This document shows positions 8,201 through 17,214 of a stretch of 64,000 nucleotides of DNA, in pieces. The notes beneath the pieces were generated by a model. The model worked only from the letters and a program-made list of their open reading frames with translations. It was not told the DNA's origin and did no database searches. This DNA is from Paenibacillus sp. BIHB 4019 (lineage in GTDB: Bacteria > Bacillota > Bacilli > Paenibacillales > Paenibacillaceae): positions 2,492,001 through 2,556,000 of the forward strand of contig NZ_CP016808.1 in assembly GCF_002741035.1 (NCBI RefSeq), read 5' to 3'. The translations under genes were made by a program, and so were the position numbers. Within the stretch, counting starts at the first letter, position 1; every line of letters begins with the position of its first letter.

Positions 8201-8746
8201 ATGTCTATTTATGCTTATCAAGCGGATACGATAACAGGAAAGACGGTTAGCCTGGAGGCGTATAAAGGCAAGGTTGTTATTATTGCCAATACGGCAAGCA
8301 AATGCGGCTTTACGCCCCAATATGCTGATTTGCAAAAGCTTTATGAGCAGTACAAGGATCAAGGCCTGGAAATAATCGGATTCCCGAGCAATCAATTTGG
8401 CGAGCAGGAGCCGGGCGAAAACTCGGATGTACAAAGCTTTTGCCAGCTGAACTACGGCGTAACCTTCCCGCTGTTCGCGAAGACGGATGTGCGGGATGAA
8501 ACAGCACACCCGCTATTCAACTATTTGACGGCAGAGGCGCCGTTTAACGGGTTTGATACATCGGAAGCAAGCGGCAAAATGCTAAGCGCATTTTTGACTG
8601 AAAAGCTCCCGCATTTTATGGATGGAGACTCGATCAAATGGAACTTCACCAAGTTCCTCATTGACCGTGAAGGCCATGTCGTCAAGCGTTTCGAATCGAC
8701 CGAGGAGCCGCTCAGCATGAAGGAAGATATTGAGAAGCTGCTATAA
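8201..8746 (+). CDS. bsaA: Glutathione peroxidase family thiol peroxidase
   Basis: This 181-residue enzyme reduces hydrogen and organic peroxides. The peroxidatic cysteine is Cys35 in [12 protein letters not shown]; the other active-site residues are Gln65 in FPSNQFG and Trp/Asn in KWNFTKF near residue 150. Cys81 in the LNYGV-containing segment is a candidate resolving cysteine, typical of bacterial homologues that use thioredoxin rather than glutathione. Cysteine, not selenocysteine, is encoded. There is a good ribosome site (AGGAG) and its own strong terminator. A thioredoxin gene is present elsewhere in the window (53.1 kb). The gene name follows the Bacillus homologue. Confidence 0.94.
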   Translation: MSIYAYQADTITGKTVSLEAYKGKVVIIANTASKCGFTPQYADLQKLYEQYKDQGLEIIGFPSNQFGEQEPGENSDVQSFCQLNYGVTFPLFAKTDVRDETAHPLFNYLTAEAPFNGFDTSEASGKMLSAFLTEKLPHFMDGDSIKWNFTKFLIDREGHVVKRFESTEEPLSMKEDIEKLL

Positions 8747-8763
8747 TAAGCTGTTATAACAAA

Positions 8764-8812
8764 GGAAGCGGCTTCCGTCCTAAGTTCCATCGGACGGAGG
8801 CCGCTTCCTTGT
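8764..8812. terminator. Bidirectional intrinsic terminator
   Basis: Arms of 17 bases (8764-8780 and 8792-8808) pair with a single mismatch, around an 11-base loop. A short T-tract follows on the plus strand (CTTGTT) and an A-tract precedes it. It lies between the convergent peroxidase and siderophore-lipoprotein genes. Confidence 0.8.
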
Positions 8813-8822
8813 TCAATTCAAC

Positions 8823-9881
8823 CTATTTCCCCGTTACTGCAGCGACAACGTCATCGACTTCCCGGCTCTCTGCAATTGGACCAGATGACATCCAGTGCCT
8901 GGCGGATACTTTAAAAACATGGCTTTGCTTTACAGCAGGCATCTGCTGCCATAGGCTGAGCTTCTCAATGCCCAGTGCAACTCCTTCTTGCTTGTTGTAT
9001 TCCTCTTCTGTTTCAAGGGATCCGCCGTAAATGGCGAATACGTAATCGGCTGTAATGGAAGGCAGCTCCTCGAGAGAGGTGGTAATGCCCCAATCGTCGG
9101 AGGTTTTTTTCTGGAACATCGCGATACTGGCATCCGGATTCAAGCCCAAATCATTGTAAACCAGATTAAAGCTAGGGAAAAACACCTGCAAATCCTTCTC
9201 TGAAGGACGCATAAACACGACGGTTTTATCTGCTCCTACTGCATTGATAATCGTTTCTTTAGCCTGCTTGATTTTGCCTTCATGCGCTTGGAGCACTTGT
9301 TGCGCTTTATCTTCCATGCCAAGCACCTGGCCAATTTCAGCAAGGGCTTTTTTCCAATCATCTGGGGCAAAAGTTATGGTCGGAGCGATTTTGCTAAGCT
9401 CTGCGTAAGAATTGGCATCGACCGAATATTGCTGCACGATAATCAGATCCGGCTGTGATTTCAAAATAGCTTCCAAATTCGGCTGGAAATTCGTGTTGTT
9501 GGACAAAGGAATGCCAAGCTTTTGCAATTGATCATCCAAATAATAGCCTTTAAAGCTGTTTGCATAAACCATAGGGGCTTCCAGCGAGAGCATGACATCC
9601 TCAAGTCCGTATACGGCTACGCGCTTCGGCTTTATAGGAACTTCCGTTTCGGCATAGGCATGCTTAATCGTAATCGTTTGTGGTGCTGCTGCCGTAGGCT
9701 CGGCTGATGGTGCACTACTGGCCAGTCCAGCTGAATTTGAAGCGGCTGCGTTGGCTGCCGTATTCGCGCCATTGTTATTCCCGCAAGCGCTAATCATAGC
9801 TGCAAGCAGCATAAGCATCAGGAGCGTGAAACCTCTAAGTGTATATCGACCGCGTCCCATAGTCTTTTCTGAACCAAACAT
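8823..9881 (-). CDS. Iron-siderophore ABC transporter substrate-binding lipoprotein
   Basis: This 352-residue lipoprotein of the FecB/FepB/YclQ-like group would be anchored outside the membrane to capture a ferric siderophore. A signal peptide with lipobox (MISAC, lipidated Cys near residue 33) is followed by an Ala/Ser-rich linker. The binding domain begins with ITIKHAYAETEVPIKPKRVAVYGLED-type sequence, the usual N-lobe motif, and continues with QPNLEAILKSQPDLIIVQ. No permease or ATPase gene is adjacent, so it must share a membrane complex encoded elsewhere. Overlapping Fur boxes lie just upstream. The next gene upstream is an AraC regulator carrying a related domain, probably its regulator. 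Confidence 0.92.
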   Translation of the reverse strand: MFGSEKTMGRGRYTLRGFTLLMLMLLAAMISACGNNNGANTAANAAASNSAGLASSAPSAEPTAAAPQTITIKHAYAETEVPIKPKRVAVYGLEDVMLSLEAPMVYANSFKGYYLDDQLQKLGIPLSNNTNFQPNLEAILKSQPDLIIVQQYSVDANSYAELSKIAPTITFAPDDWKKALAEIGQVLGMEDKAQQVLQAHEGKIKQAKETIINAVGADKTVVFMRPSEKDLQVFFPSFNLVYNDLGLNPDASIAMFQKKTSDDWGITTSLEELPSITADYVFAIYGGSLETEEEYNKQEGVALGIEKLSLWQQMPAVKQSHVFKVSARHWMSSGPIAESREVDDVVAAVTGK

Positions 9882-9898
9882 TTTTTAACCCCCATAAA

Positions 9899-9919
9899 TG
9901 ATAGTGATAATCATAGTCA
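9899..9919 (-). promoter_or_regulatory. Overlapping Fur boxes
   Basis: Two overlapping 7-1-7 Fur sites (TGATAGTGATAATCA at 9899-9913 and TGATAATCATAGTCA at 9905-9919) each match the TGATAAT-N-ATTATCA consensus at 13 of 15 positions. They lie 18-38 bases upstream of the lipoprotein start codon, so iron-replete Fur should repress this gene. Further T/A-rich half sites continue to about 9937. Confidence 0.82.
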
Positions 9920-9973
9920 TTATAGTGGTAATGATTCGGGTTAACAATATGAAAAGATGCTGACTTTAGCCGA

Positions 9974-11587
9974 TTAGAGGGCACGAAATAACAAATTCAT
10001 TTCCTGCAGCAGATGATAATGCCGATTAGCTGTATATTCGAGAATGGGCTCTGCCTGCCACGTTTGGCCAGATGTGTAATAGACATTGTTATTGCAAACA
10101 GCCTTCAGCTCTTGATAGGGCTCTGATTTCTGGAGCTTGTCCCATAACGCTTGCGCCTGCTTGTCCTTTAAAATACTGACGAGAAGCACATCCGCATTAT
10201 AAGCAGGGAGTTGCCCCGCTTCTACCGATTCTGTAAATTCAATTTCCTCGACGTTATCCGCGCATGACAGCTGCAAGTCATCGTACAATACGGTTCCAGC
10301 TCTGCGTCCCCATGCATATATGCCATGGGGCGAAACGCTGAGCATGAGCACCCGCCCTTTGAAAGCGGGAGGAATGCGGTATCTAATGGCCTCCGCTTGC
10401 TTGTCATACCTAGCGAGCCAGCGCTCCGCTTGCTTTTCCCGATTCAGAAACTGGGCTGTCCTCTGCAAATGCATCCGCCAGCTCTCCGTATGCCATGGCA
10501 AAAAAAGCACAGGGGCAATTTTTCGCAGCTGCTCCCTTTCTTCCTCTGGCACCATTTCGTCCAGGGCAACAATATAATCCGGGCAAGCCCGCTCCAGCGC
10601 CTTTCGGTTAAAATCGTAATCATGACTGAGCGGAACTTTGACGTCGAAACGGTATTTTTTACGGTAATCATCTGTCCAGAACTGGTCAATGGGCGCCGCG
10701 TAAGGAATGATTTGCAGCGTCAGCAGAAGACCGATGTTCGGCCAACTGTAGGCCGCAATTTTCTGCTTCTGGTTTTCTACATAGCTTTTTGGGGATAAGC
10801 CAACATGCTTCTGGAACTGGCTGCTGAAATAGGGAGGGTCCATGTATCCAATTTGGCTGGCCACGTCGCTAAACGCATGTCCTTCACTTAGCAGCTGCTT
10901 GGCTTGATTGACGCGCAGCATAGTCAAATAATCCATCGCGCTTTGGCCAAACCTTTCTTTAAAGGATCGCATAAAATAAAACCGGCTCATGCCGGACAGG
11001 GCTGCCAAGCTTTCAACGGTAATCGCTTCACTATAATGGTGCTTCATATATTCATAAACCTGATCCAGCGCTGCTTCGTGCTGGCCTTGCTTTTTATACA
11101 GCAGATGCAGCAGCTCTTGGAATCCCGCTTGGCTGGCAAACTGGTCTACCGGATCGCCGCTATGCCAATGCCTGACTATTTTGTCGCAGAGGGCAAGCAA
11201 GGAGGGGATAGATGAGGAGGGGACGATGTCAGGTATGGGGAGCGCATGGTTCAAAGGCAGCGGCGCTTGTTCCAAGTCTACTATTTCAAAATGGAATACA
11301 TAAAAGTCCCGTTCTTCTCTATATGGAGAAATGACTTCGACCCGCTGTCCGGGGAGCGCAAGATGCACCTTGCCCGGTGCTGCCGGATGCAGAAGTCCGT
11401 CAATGACTGTGCTGCAAAAATCCCCCTTCAGAATAATGAGCATGTGGGAGGGGGAGCTGGCATCTATTAAACGGTGCAAAAAAGAGCTATTTTCTTCTTT
11501 AATAGCTTGCTTCAATTTAATCCAAGCTTGCTGAAACCATTGTGTTCCTAACGGCTCGGCAGGAGGCTGGTGGGATCTGCTTGTCAC
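9974..11587 (-). CDS. AraC family regulator fused to a siderophore-binding domain (Btr type)
   Basis: This 537-residue cytosolic regulator has three parts: an N-terminal cupin-like region (to about 150), two AraC helix-turn-helix motifs at about 170-265 (VESLAALSGMSRFYFMRSFK and VASQIGYMDPPYFSSQFQKH), and a C-terminal domain homologous to siderophore-binding proteins (from about 270). In Bacillus, Btr (YbbB) has this layout; it binds Fe-bacillibactin and activates the uptake operon. The start is GTG at 11587, preceded by AGGAT. It likely activates the adjacent lipoprotein gene. No signal peptide is present, so the fused binding domain senses ligand inside the cell. Confidence 0.92.
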   Translation of the reverse strand: MTSRSHQPPAEPLGTQWFQQAWIKLKQAIKEENSSFLHRLIDASSPSHMLIILKGDFCSTVIDGLLHPAAPGKVHLALPGQRVEVISPYREERDFYVFHFEIVDLEQAPLPLNHALPIPDIVPSSSIPSLLALCDKIVRHWHSGDPVDQFASQAGFQELLHLLYKKQGQHEAALDQVYEYMKHHYSEAITVESLAALSGMSRFYFMRSFKERFGQSAMDYLTMLRVNQAKQLLSEGHAFSDVASQIGYMDPPYFSSQFQKHVGLSPKSYVENQKQKIAAYSWPNIGLLLTLQIIPYAAPIDQFWTDDYRKKYRFDVKVPLSHDYDFNRKALERACPDYIVALDEMVPEEEREQLRKIAPVLFLPWHTESWRMHLQRTAQFLNREKQAERWLARYDKQAEAIRYRIPPAFKGRVLMLSVSPHGIYAWGRRAGTVLYDDLQLSCADNVEEIEFTESVEAGQLPAYNADVLLVSILKDKQAQALWDKLQKSEPYQELKAVCNNNVYYTSGQTWQAEPILEYTANRHYHLLQEMNLLFRAL

Positions 11588-11676
11588 ATCATGACATCCT
11601 TTCGATTATGAATGGCATGATGATTGTAGTTGAAAAGGTTTCATAGCGTCAATGATTTGGAGCTAGGCTGCCCGTG

Positions 11677-12435
11677 TCATTCTCCCTTTGATATCCCGCG
11701 CTCCTCCCAGCGAACAAGCCGGGGGTTCGGATCAAGAATCGAGGCATAGTGGGCAAGGCTGCGCCATTTGCCATCCGGGTCAAACTGCATATGCCGCTCA
11801 TATTTGCGAAGGCGCTCCTCCGCGCTTCCTGCCCAGCCGAAATGCTTGATGCGCAGTTCGGTCTGCGCTCCGGGAAGCGCGCTGCAGGTAAGCGGAAGAC
11901 GAGGCGCATGCTGCGCCCATTGCGGGTACGCATAATGGTAACCTGGCAAGTAGCGAGCGAGCGCCACCGTCGGGCGTTGATGCAAATTCCACAAGGCATC
12001 CTCCCGGTAATGCGTTGCTGAGCCCCAGAAATCATACTTCCGAAAAGCAAACCAGTCGTACTCGCCCTGATTTATCAGGCTCCTCATCTCAGCCTTGGCG
12101 GCATCCTCATAAAATTCGTCCGCATCGACCGCAAGCAGCCAATCCGGCTCGGTTTCTTCGGCTGCGCGCCAGAGCATTTGGCGCAGCCGCCATTCGCAGC
12201 CGAACAATCGCCCCTCGTTTTCTACCAGCTTCACCACTTTGCGGCTGGCTTTGCAAATCGCGACGGTTGCATCGGTGCTGGCATCGTCCACAATGACAAT
12301 TTCATCGACGAAGCTGGACAGGTCGGCAAGCAGCGTCTCCAAATAACGGCCTTCCTCATTGCGTACCTGCATGATAGCGGTGAGCTTATTGCCTGAAATT
12401 TTGCGAGGAATACGAAATGGCTCCAAGCCGCTCAT
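11677..12435 (-). CDS. Glycosyltransferase family 2
   Basis: This 252-residue GT-A fold glycosyltransferase transfers a sugar from a nucleotide sugar. The N-terminus shows the family pattern: TAIMQVRNEEGRYLETLLADL, then VDEIVIVDDASTDATVAICK (nucleotide-binding aspartates near residue 52) and WLLAVDADEFYE (DxD-type metal site near 102). There is no membrane segment. It overlaps the preceding gene by four bases (ATGA), so the two are coupled. The acceptor is unknown. Similar small GT2 proteins act in surface-glycan or glycopeptide decoration; nothing here decides which. Confidence 0.9.
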   Translation of the reverse strand: MSGLEPFRIPRKISGNKLTAIMQVRNEEGRYLETLLADLSSFVDEIVIVDDASTDATVAICKASRKVVKLVENEGRLFGCEWRLRQMLWRAAEETEPDWLLAVDADEFYEDAAKAEMRSLINQGEYDWFAFRKYDFWGSATHYREDALWNLHQRPTVALARYLPGYHYAYPQWAQHAPRLPLTCSALPGAQTELRIKHFGWAGSAEERLRKYERHMQFDPDGKWRSLAHYASILDPNPRLVRWEERGISKGE

Positions 12436-13661
12436 GGCTGATCCTCCCTGCCGCGATGGTGCGCCTGCTCCATTATAATGCTATCGAGCTTGGCGAGTTC
12501 AATGATGCTGCTAAGCGCTTTGCTGTTAGTTTCCGCCGCGATAAGGCAGCTTTGAATCGCCTCATGGCGCTTGCCCTGCAGCAGCAGCACCGTGCTGGTC
12601 ATCAGTTGAAACTGCTCGCGTTCGGCTATGCTGCCGAGCGGTTCCTTCGCCAGCAGCAGGTAGGCACATTCCAGCCTGCCGCTTTGCAAATAAAGCTCCG
12701 CAAGCAGCCTGCTGGCTTCCGGCTCGGCTTGCTGTGGCTCAAGCAGGGCAATTGCGGAGCGATAATCAGCGTTGAGCCGGTACAGCAGCGCCTCGGCTAA
12801 TAGGCGCTTGCCACTATCCATCCATTGGAGCAGCCGCTCGCCCTGCCGCTGCTCCTCTTCGGTGAGCGCAGTATACAGATAGGTGCGCACCGCATCATCC
12901 GTCAATCCCAGCTCCAGCTGCATGGCGGAACGAAACCGGTAAATATGCTGCAGCGCCTGCTCGCGCCCATCCAGCACAGCTTGCTCGAAGGCGGCGAGCA
13001 GCTCGCCCTGCGCTCGCAAGCTTTCGCCGGTCAAGTAACGGTATAACGCATGGGAAAAAAGCTGATCTGCCAGCCGCTCTCTTGCTACAGCAGACGGGCC
13101 AGCCGCACGCGTCCTGTCGGCTTGCTCCTCATGCCATATCGCGCGGTAGCGCTGCTGCAGCCGTATGAGCGTCTGCGAGGCATAGCCGTCCAAATGCCAT
13201 TCAATCGCTTGTCTCGCCAGCAGATCGGACGTTTCGTCGGTGCCATCAAGCAGAAAAACATCGCCACGGCAAAAGGCCTGCTCCAAATAAAATGCCTCCG
13301 TATAGGCAATGACGAGCGTCGCCCGCGCGCACAGCCAACTGCGGTAGGAGCGCCATCGCTCTTCTTCCTGGGGCTCTGAATCGGGAAAGTAGGCAATCAG
13401 GCTTCGCGTTGCCAGCGGTGCTGCAATATGCGTCCAGCAAGGATGGAGCACTAGCGCGCAAGTGCTGTCCCAATCCAACTCAGTCAGGCGAGCGAGCGAT
13501 AGGGGAGCAATAGCTGAGGTGATTGCCCAGTCAGGGAGCGCATCCTCGGCGACCATATAGATTTGGCGCTGCTTTCCGAGCTTATTCAGCCAATCGCGCT
13601 CCGCCGCCGGGAACGCTCCAAAACGGCTGTAGGGAAAAATAACGATCGGCTTCCCAGTCAT
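12432..13661 (-). CDS. Unknown protein with glycosyltransferase-like N-terminus and TPR-like C-terminus
   Basis: I cannot assign this 409-residue protein to a named family. The first 160 residues (KPIVIFPYSRFGAFPAAE..., LVLHPCWTHIAAPLATRSL) have the alternating strand/helix look of a Rossmann-like, glycosyltransferase-B-type or PMT-like lobe. From about residue 190 to the end the sequence is a run of helical pairs rich in Ala, Leu, Glu and Arg with spacing like tetratricopeptide repeats (QGELLAAFEQAVLDG, SGRLECAYLLLAKEPLG, QGKRHEAIQSCLIAAETNS). It is translationally coupled to the GT2 gene, so it may be a scaffold or a second transferase for the same glycan. Confidence is high that it is a gene, low for function. 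Confidence 0.7.
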   Translation of the reverse strand: MTGKPIVIFPYSRFGAFPAAERDWLNKLGKQRQIYMVAEDALPDWAITSAIAPLSLARLTELDWDSTCALVLHPCWTHIAAPLATRSLIAYFPDSEPQEEERWRSYRSWLCARATLVIAYTEAFYLEQAFCRGDVFLLDGTDETSDLLARQAIEWHLDGYASQTLIRLQQRYRAIWHEEQADRTRAAGPSAVARERLADQLFSHALYRYLTGESLRAQGELLAAFEQAVLDGREQALQHIYRFRSAMQLELGLTDDAVRTYLYTALTEEEQRQGERLLQWMDSGKRLLAEALLYRLNADYRSAIALLEPQQAEPEASRLLAELYLQSGRLECAYLLLAKEPLGSIAEREQFQLMTSTVLLLQGKRHEAIQSCLIAAETNSKALSSIIELAKLDSIIMEQAHHRGREDQP

Positions 13662-13865
13662 GATGTCTTCACCATCCGTTCAGGTTGCCCCAGCCTCTGG
13701 CAGCGCACGCCGTGCCGCGAGCAAATACATGATTAATAGAACCTATGAAAACAAAGGTTGAACACATGCCATCTATTTTATTAACCGGTCGGTTGATCTT
13801 ATAATTTTGCGGGATTTTGTGTATTATAGAAAGATATCTATTTTTCGTGGGAAAGGTTGGTCACA

Positions 13866-15539
13866 ATGGAAAACAACGTGGACACAAAGCTGTCATCCTC
13901 TAACTTTATAAAAAATATTGTGAGCGAAGATTTGAAGACCGGCCATGTCCAGGAAATCGTGACGCGCTTTCCGCCGGAGCCGAATGGCTATTTGCATATT
14001 GGACATGCGAAGTCGATTTGCCTGAATTTTGAGCTGGCTGACGATTTCAAGGGCAGAACGAATCTGCGCTTTGACGATACGAACCCGGTCAAGGAAGATA
14101 CCGAATACGTCGATTCGATTCAAGAGGACGTGAAGTGGCTGGGCTTTGATTGGGACGAGCTTCGTTTTGCCTCGGACTATTTTGAAGAGCTTTACAATCG
14201 GGCGGTGCTGCTCATTAACAAAGGCAAAGCCTACGTATGCGACTTGTCCGCCGAGCAAATTCGCGAGACTCGCGGAACGCTGACACTGCCGGGACAAAAC
14301 AGCCCTTACCGTGAGCGCGACGCCAAGGAAAATCTCGATTTATTCGCCCGTATGCGTGCCGGAGAATTTCCTGACGGCTCCAAGGTGCTGAGAGCAAAGA
14401 TCGATATGGCTTCGCCGAATATTAATCTGCGTGATCCGGTGCTGTACCGTATCGCTCATGCCCACCATCACCGGACTGGCGATGCGTGGTGCATCTATCC
14501 GATGTACGACTATGCGCATCCGATCAGCGATGCGATTGAAGGCATTACCCATTCCATCTGTACGCTGGAGTTCGCCGATCACCGTCCGCTCTATGATTGG
14601 GCGATTGCTGAATGCGAGATGCCAGCGGTGCCTCGTCAATACGAGTTCGCTCGTCTGAACGTTACCAATACCGTGATGAGCAAAAGAAAGCTGAAGCAGC
14701 TTGTGGACGAGAAAGTCGTAACCGGCTGGGATGATCCGCGCATGCCGACGATTAGCGGTCTGCGCCGCAAAGGCTTTACAGCGGAAGCGATTCGCGCCTT
14801 CTGCCGCGAAATCGGGGTTGCCAAGGCGAACAGCACGGTCGATGAGCGGATGCTGGAGCATTTTATCCGTGAGGATCTTAAGCTTAAGGCGCTTCGTACG
14901 ATGGCTGTATTGCGACCGCTCAAAGTCGTCATTACGAACTATCCAGAAGGCCAAACCGAGTTGCTGGATGCAGAAAATAACGCCGAGAACGAAGAAATGG
15001 GCGTGCGCCAAATTCCGTTTGGCCGCGAGATTTATATTGAGCAGGACGATTTTATGGAAAACCCGCCGAATAAATATTTCCGCTTGTTCCCTGGCAATGA
15101 GGTGCGTTTGAAGCATGCGTATTTCATTACTTGCCAAGAGGTTATAAAAAATGAAGCAGGCGACGTGATTGAGCTTCGCTGCACCTACGATCCGGCAACG
15201 AAAAGCGGCTCGGGCTTTAACGCCCGCAAGGTGAAGGGCACCATTCACTGGGTTGAGGCGTCGCAGGCGGTGCCTGCGGACTTCCGCTTGTTCGAGCCTC
15301 TGATTACGAATGAAGCAGAAGAGGATGGCAAGCCATTCCTTGAATGCATCAACCCGAACAATTTGGAGCTGCTTCAAGGCTTCGTAGAGCCGAACATGAA
15401 GGATGCCGAAGGACAAGCGAAGTTCCAGTTTTTCCGCCACGGCTATTTCAATGTGGATCCGAAGGATACGACGCCAGAGAAGCTTGTTTTCAACCGCATC
15501 GTTTCGCTGAAGAGCTCTTTTGATCCAGCGAAAGCATAA
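13866..15539 (+). CDS. glnS: Glutaminyl-tRNA synthetase
   Basis: This 557-residue class I synthetase charges tRNA-Gln directly with glutamine. It shows [17 protein letters not shown] (the HIGH motif) near residue 35, [10 protein letters not shown], and [11 protein letters not shown] as the KMSKS loop near residue 270, plus the anticodon-binding beta-barrels at the C-terminus. GlnRS is distinguished from GluRS by the length and the C-terminal barrels. The ATG at 13866 is preferred because AAAGG is nine bases upstream; an in-frame TTG at 13857 lacks a site. Most Firmicutes lack GlnRS and use GatCAB transamidation, so the gene is a probable ancient import. No T-box leader was found. It ends at its own terminator. 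Confidence 0.95.
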   Translation: MENNVDTKLSSSNFIKNIVSEDLKTGHVQEIVTRFPPEPNGYLHIGHAKSICLNFELADDFKGRTNLRFDDTNPVKEDTEYVDSIQEDVKWLGFDWDELRFASDYFEELYNRAVLLINKGKAYVCDLSAEQIRETRGTLTLPGQNSPYRERDAKENLDLFARMRAGEFPDGSKVLRAKIDMASPNINLRDPVLYRIAHAHHHRTGDAWCIYPMYDYAHPISDAIEGITHSICTLEFADHRPLYDWAIAECEMPAVPRQYEFARLNVTNTVMSKRKLKQLVDEKVVTGWDDPRMPTISGLRRKGFTAEAIRAFCREIGVAKANSTVDERMLEHFIREDLKLKALRTMAVLRPLKVVITNYPEGQTELLDAENNAENEEMGVRQIPFGREIYIEQDDFMENPPNKYFRLFPGNEVRLKHAYFITCQEVIKNEAGDVIELRCTYDPATKSGSGFNARKVKGTIHWVEASQAVPADFRLFEPLITNEAEEDGKPFLECINPNNLELLQGFVEPNMKDAEGQAKFQFFRHGYFNVDPKDTTPEKLVFNRIVSLKSSFDPAKA

Positions 15540-15562
15540 TAACAGCGGTCGAGCAATAGGAT

Positions 15563-15612
15563 AAGCCGTGAATGCCTGCCTTATGGGGGTATTCGCGGCT
15601 TTTTGCTTTTTT
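15563..15612 (+). terminator. Intrinsic terminator after glnS
   Basis: The arm AAGCCGTGAATGCC (from 15563) pairs, with wobbles, to GGTATTCGCGGCTT ending near 15602, followed by TTTTGCTTTTTTT. Confidence 0.8.
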
Positions 15613-15706
15613 TGAGCTGCAAGCAGGAATTTGTCACTTTTTGGTGAATTTTACCTAGTGGCTGCTGCGAAAAAAAGAAAGCACAAAAACATAACTAGGA
15701 GCTGAA

Positions 15707-16192
15707 ATGATGAAAAAACTGGAAATTAAAGGGATAGGTACGGTCAGTGCTTTTAAAGCGACGGCGTATATGATGATTATTCCTGCAGTGCTGTTATTTT
15801 TACTCGGTATTATTTTTACATTGATAGGAGTAGTTGCTCAAGAGCCTACCTTACTGGCAATAGGAATTCCGTATATACTGATGCCGGTTTTTCTAATCGG
15901 TATTTATGGTGCAATTAGTATGTTGGTTGCCCTTCTGTATGGCGTATTGGCTAAGAAATTCGGCGGCTTGGAGCTGATCGTTGAAGAGAAGACTGAGCTG
16001 GATCTAACAAAGGGACCAGCAGGAAACGGCTATGCGCCGGGGCCGCAGTCCAATTTTGGCCCGTCCAGCAGCCCGGCCAATAACGCAACCAACAACCCGT
16101 TCAACTCTGGAAGCGCGAGCCCGCAATCCAATATGACGCCGCCTCCACTGCCCAATCTGCCTACAGGCCCTGATCAAAACAACAATACGTAG
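15707..16192 (+). CDS. Small membrane protein with disordered C-terminal tail
   Basis: This 161-residue protein has a short N-terminal segment (LEIKGIGTVSAFKATAY), two strong hydrophobic helices at about 18-45 and 52-82, a short amphipathic part (KKFGGLELIVEEKTELDL), and then a tail of about 55 residues made almost only of Gly, Pro, Asn, Ser and Gln, ending in an Asn run. The tail looks intrinsically disordered. I do not recognise a family. There are two adjacent ATGs (15707, 15710) behind AGGAG; either may be used. It sits alone between two terminators. Confidence 0.75.
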   Translation: MMKKLEIKGIGTVSAFKATAYMMIIPAVLLFLLGIIFTLIGVVAQEPTLLAIGIPYILMPVFLIGIYGAISMLVALLYGVLAKKFGGLELIVEEKTELDLTKGPAGNGYAPGPQSNFGPSSSPANNATNNPFNSGSASPQSNMTPPPLPNLPTGPDQNNNT

Positions 16193-16252
16193 GTGCTGTT
16201 TTGATTTATTGCCCCCATTCGAAATAGGAGTCCGGAAATAATCTCAACCACG

Positions 16253-16288
16253 AAATCCTTCTGATCTCCAAGAAGGATTTTGTTTTGT
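16253..16288 (+). terminator. Intrinsic terminator
   Basis: The nine-base perfect stem AAATCCTTC (16253-16261) / GAAGGATTT (16272-16280) is followed by TGTTTTGTCT. It ends transcription of the small membrane-protein gene. Confidence 0.75.
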
Positions 16289-16344
16289 CTTCTTAGATGC
16301 AAGATGTCCAGTTCAACCAATACACGAAAATAGGGGGATGACAT

Positions 16345-17157
16345 TTGGATACAACGATCGTAAGAGAAGCACAGCGAGTGGCAGTTTTGGCGGCGAGGGA
16401 GGCGGGAGCGCTGCTGAAAAAGCTTTTTGAAAAGCTGGATTCCAGTGCCTTTCAGCATAAAGACGACTCCGGCGACTTGGTGACCGAAGCCGACCATCAG
16501 GCGGAAGCGATCATTTTGGGCAAAATTAAGCAGGCGTTTCCGGGACATCAAGTGATTTCGGAGGAGTCGGGGGACAACCGTTTGGCCAGTGACTGGCTGT
16601 GGCTGGTTGATCCGCTTGATGGGACGAATAATTTTGCGGTCGGGATGCCGTTATTTGCCGTATCTATTACGCTTATGTATCAGCGCGAAGCGGTTATGGC
16701 GGTCATTTATGAGCCGCTGACGGACCGCTTGTATGAGGCAGCGGCAAGCGGCGGTTTTCGCTGCAATGGGCGGATCATTCGAATGGGCGAGCCGCGTCCC
16801 TTTAAGAGAGCGACGGTCGGCTGGATTCAAGGGCATAAAGTACAGCAGGAGCAGCGGGCAGTAAGGCTGCGCCAGCATATTGATGCAAACACGAAGCGAA
16901 TGATGCGGCTATGGGCGCCTACTTTGCAATGGAGCATGCTGGCGAAGGGCGATTTGGATGCGATTATTTTATACAATTCGGAGGGCGAGGATCTTTATTC
17001 GGGGATGCTTATGGTGCGCGAGGCTGGCGGCGTCATTACCGACTATGACGGCAGGCCATTCAAAGGCATGAGCAAGGAGCCGTACCTTATTGCATGCCAT
17101 CCGCAGCATTTGCCTTTTTTTCGCGGGCTTGTGCATAATGGTCTTGTTGGGAAGTAG
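16345..17157 (+). CDS. Inositol monophosphatase family phosphatase
   Basis: This 270-residue Mg-dependent sugar-phosphate phosphatase shows the family metal motifs: DLVTEADHQAE near residue 53, ISEESG near 73, and WLWLVDPLDGTNNFAVG near 90 (the DPxDGTxxF signature), with WAPTLQWSMLAKGDLDA near 190 as a variant of the C-terminal WDxAAG motif. In that variant the WD aspartate is not conserved (WAPT). Substrates in this family include inositol phosphate, fructose-1,6-bisphosphate, PAP and histidinol phosphate; none can be chosen here. The start is TTG at 16345 with AGGGGG seven bases upstream. An ADP-ribosylglycohydrolase gene follows after 57 bases. Confidence 0.88.
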   Translation: MDTTIVREAQRVAVLAAREAGALLKKLFEKLDSSAFQHKDDSGDLVTEADHQAEAIILGKIKQAFPGHQVISEESGDNRLASDWLWLVDPLDGTNNFAVGMPLFAVSITLMYQREAVMAVIYEPLTDRLYEAAASGGFRCNGRIIRMGEPRPFKRATVGWIQGHKVQQEQRAVRLRQHIDANTKRMMRLWAPTLQWSMLAKGDLDAIILYNSEGEDLYSGMLMVREAGGVITDYDGRPFKGMSKEPYLIACHPQHLPFFRGLVHNGLVGK

Positions 17158-17214
17158 GCGAAGCTGGTTTACGAAACCGCTGCACCAAGCTGGCAGCAGC
17201 AGGAGGTTTGCGAA

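Noticed and set aside
13662..13865. T-box leader for glnS
   Set aside because: No T-box core sequence or terminator hairpin is present in the 200 bases upstream.
14340..15440. 366-residue minus-strand frame within glnS
   Set aside because: Antisense to conserved synthetase motifs; no ribosome site; unusual His/Arg/Leu-rich composition.
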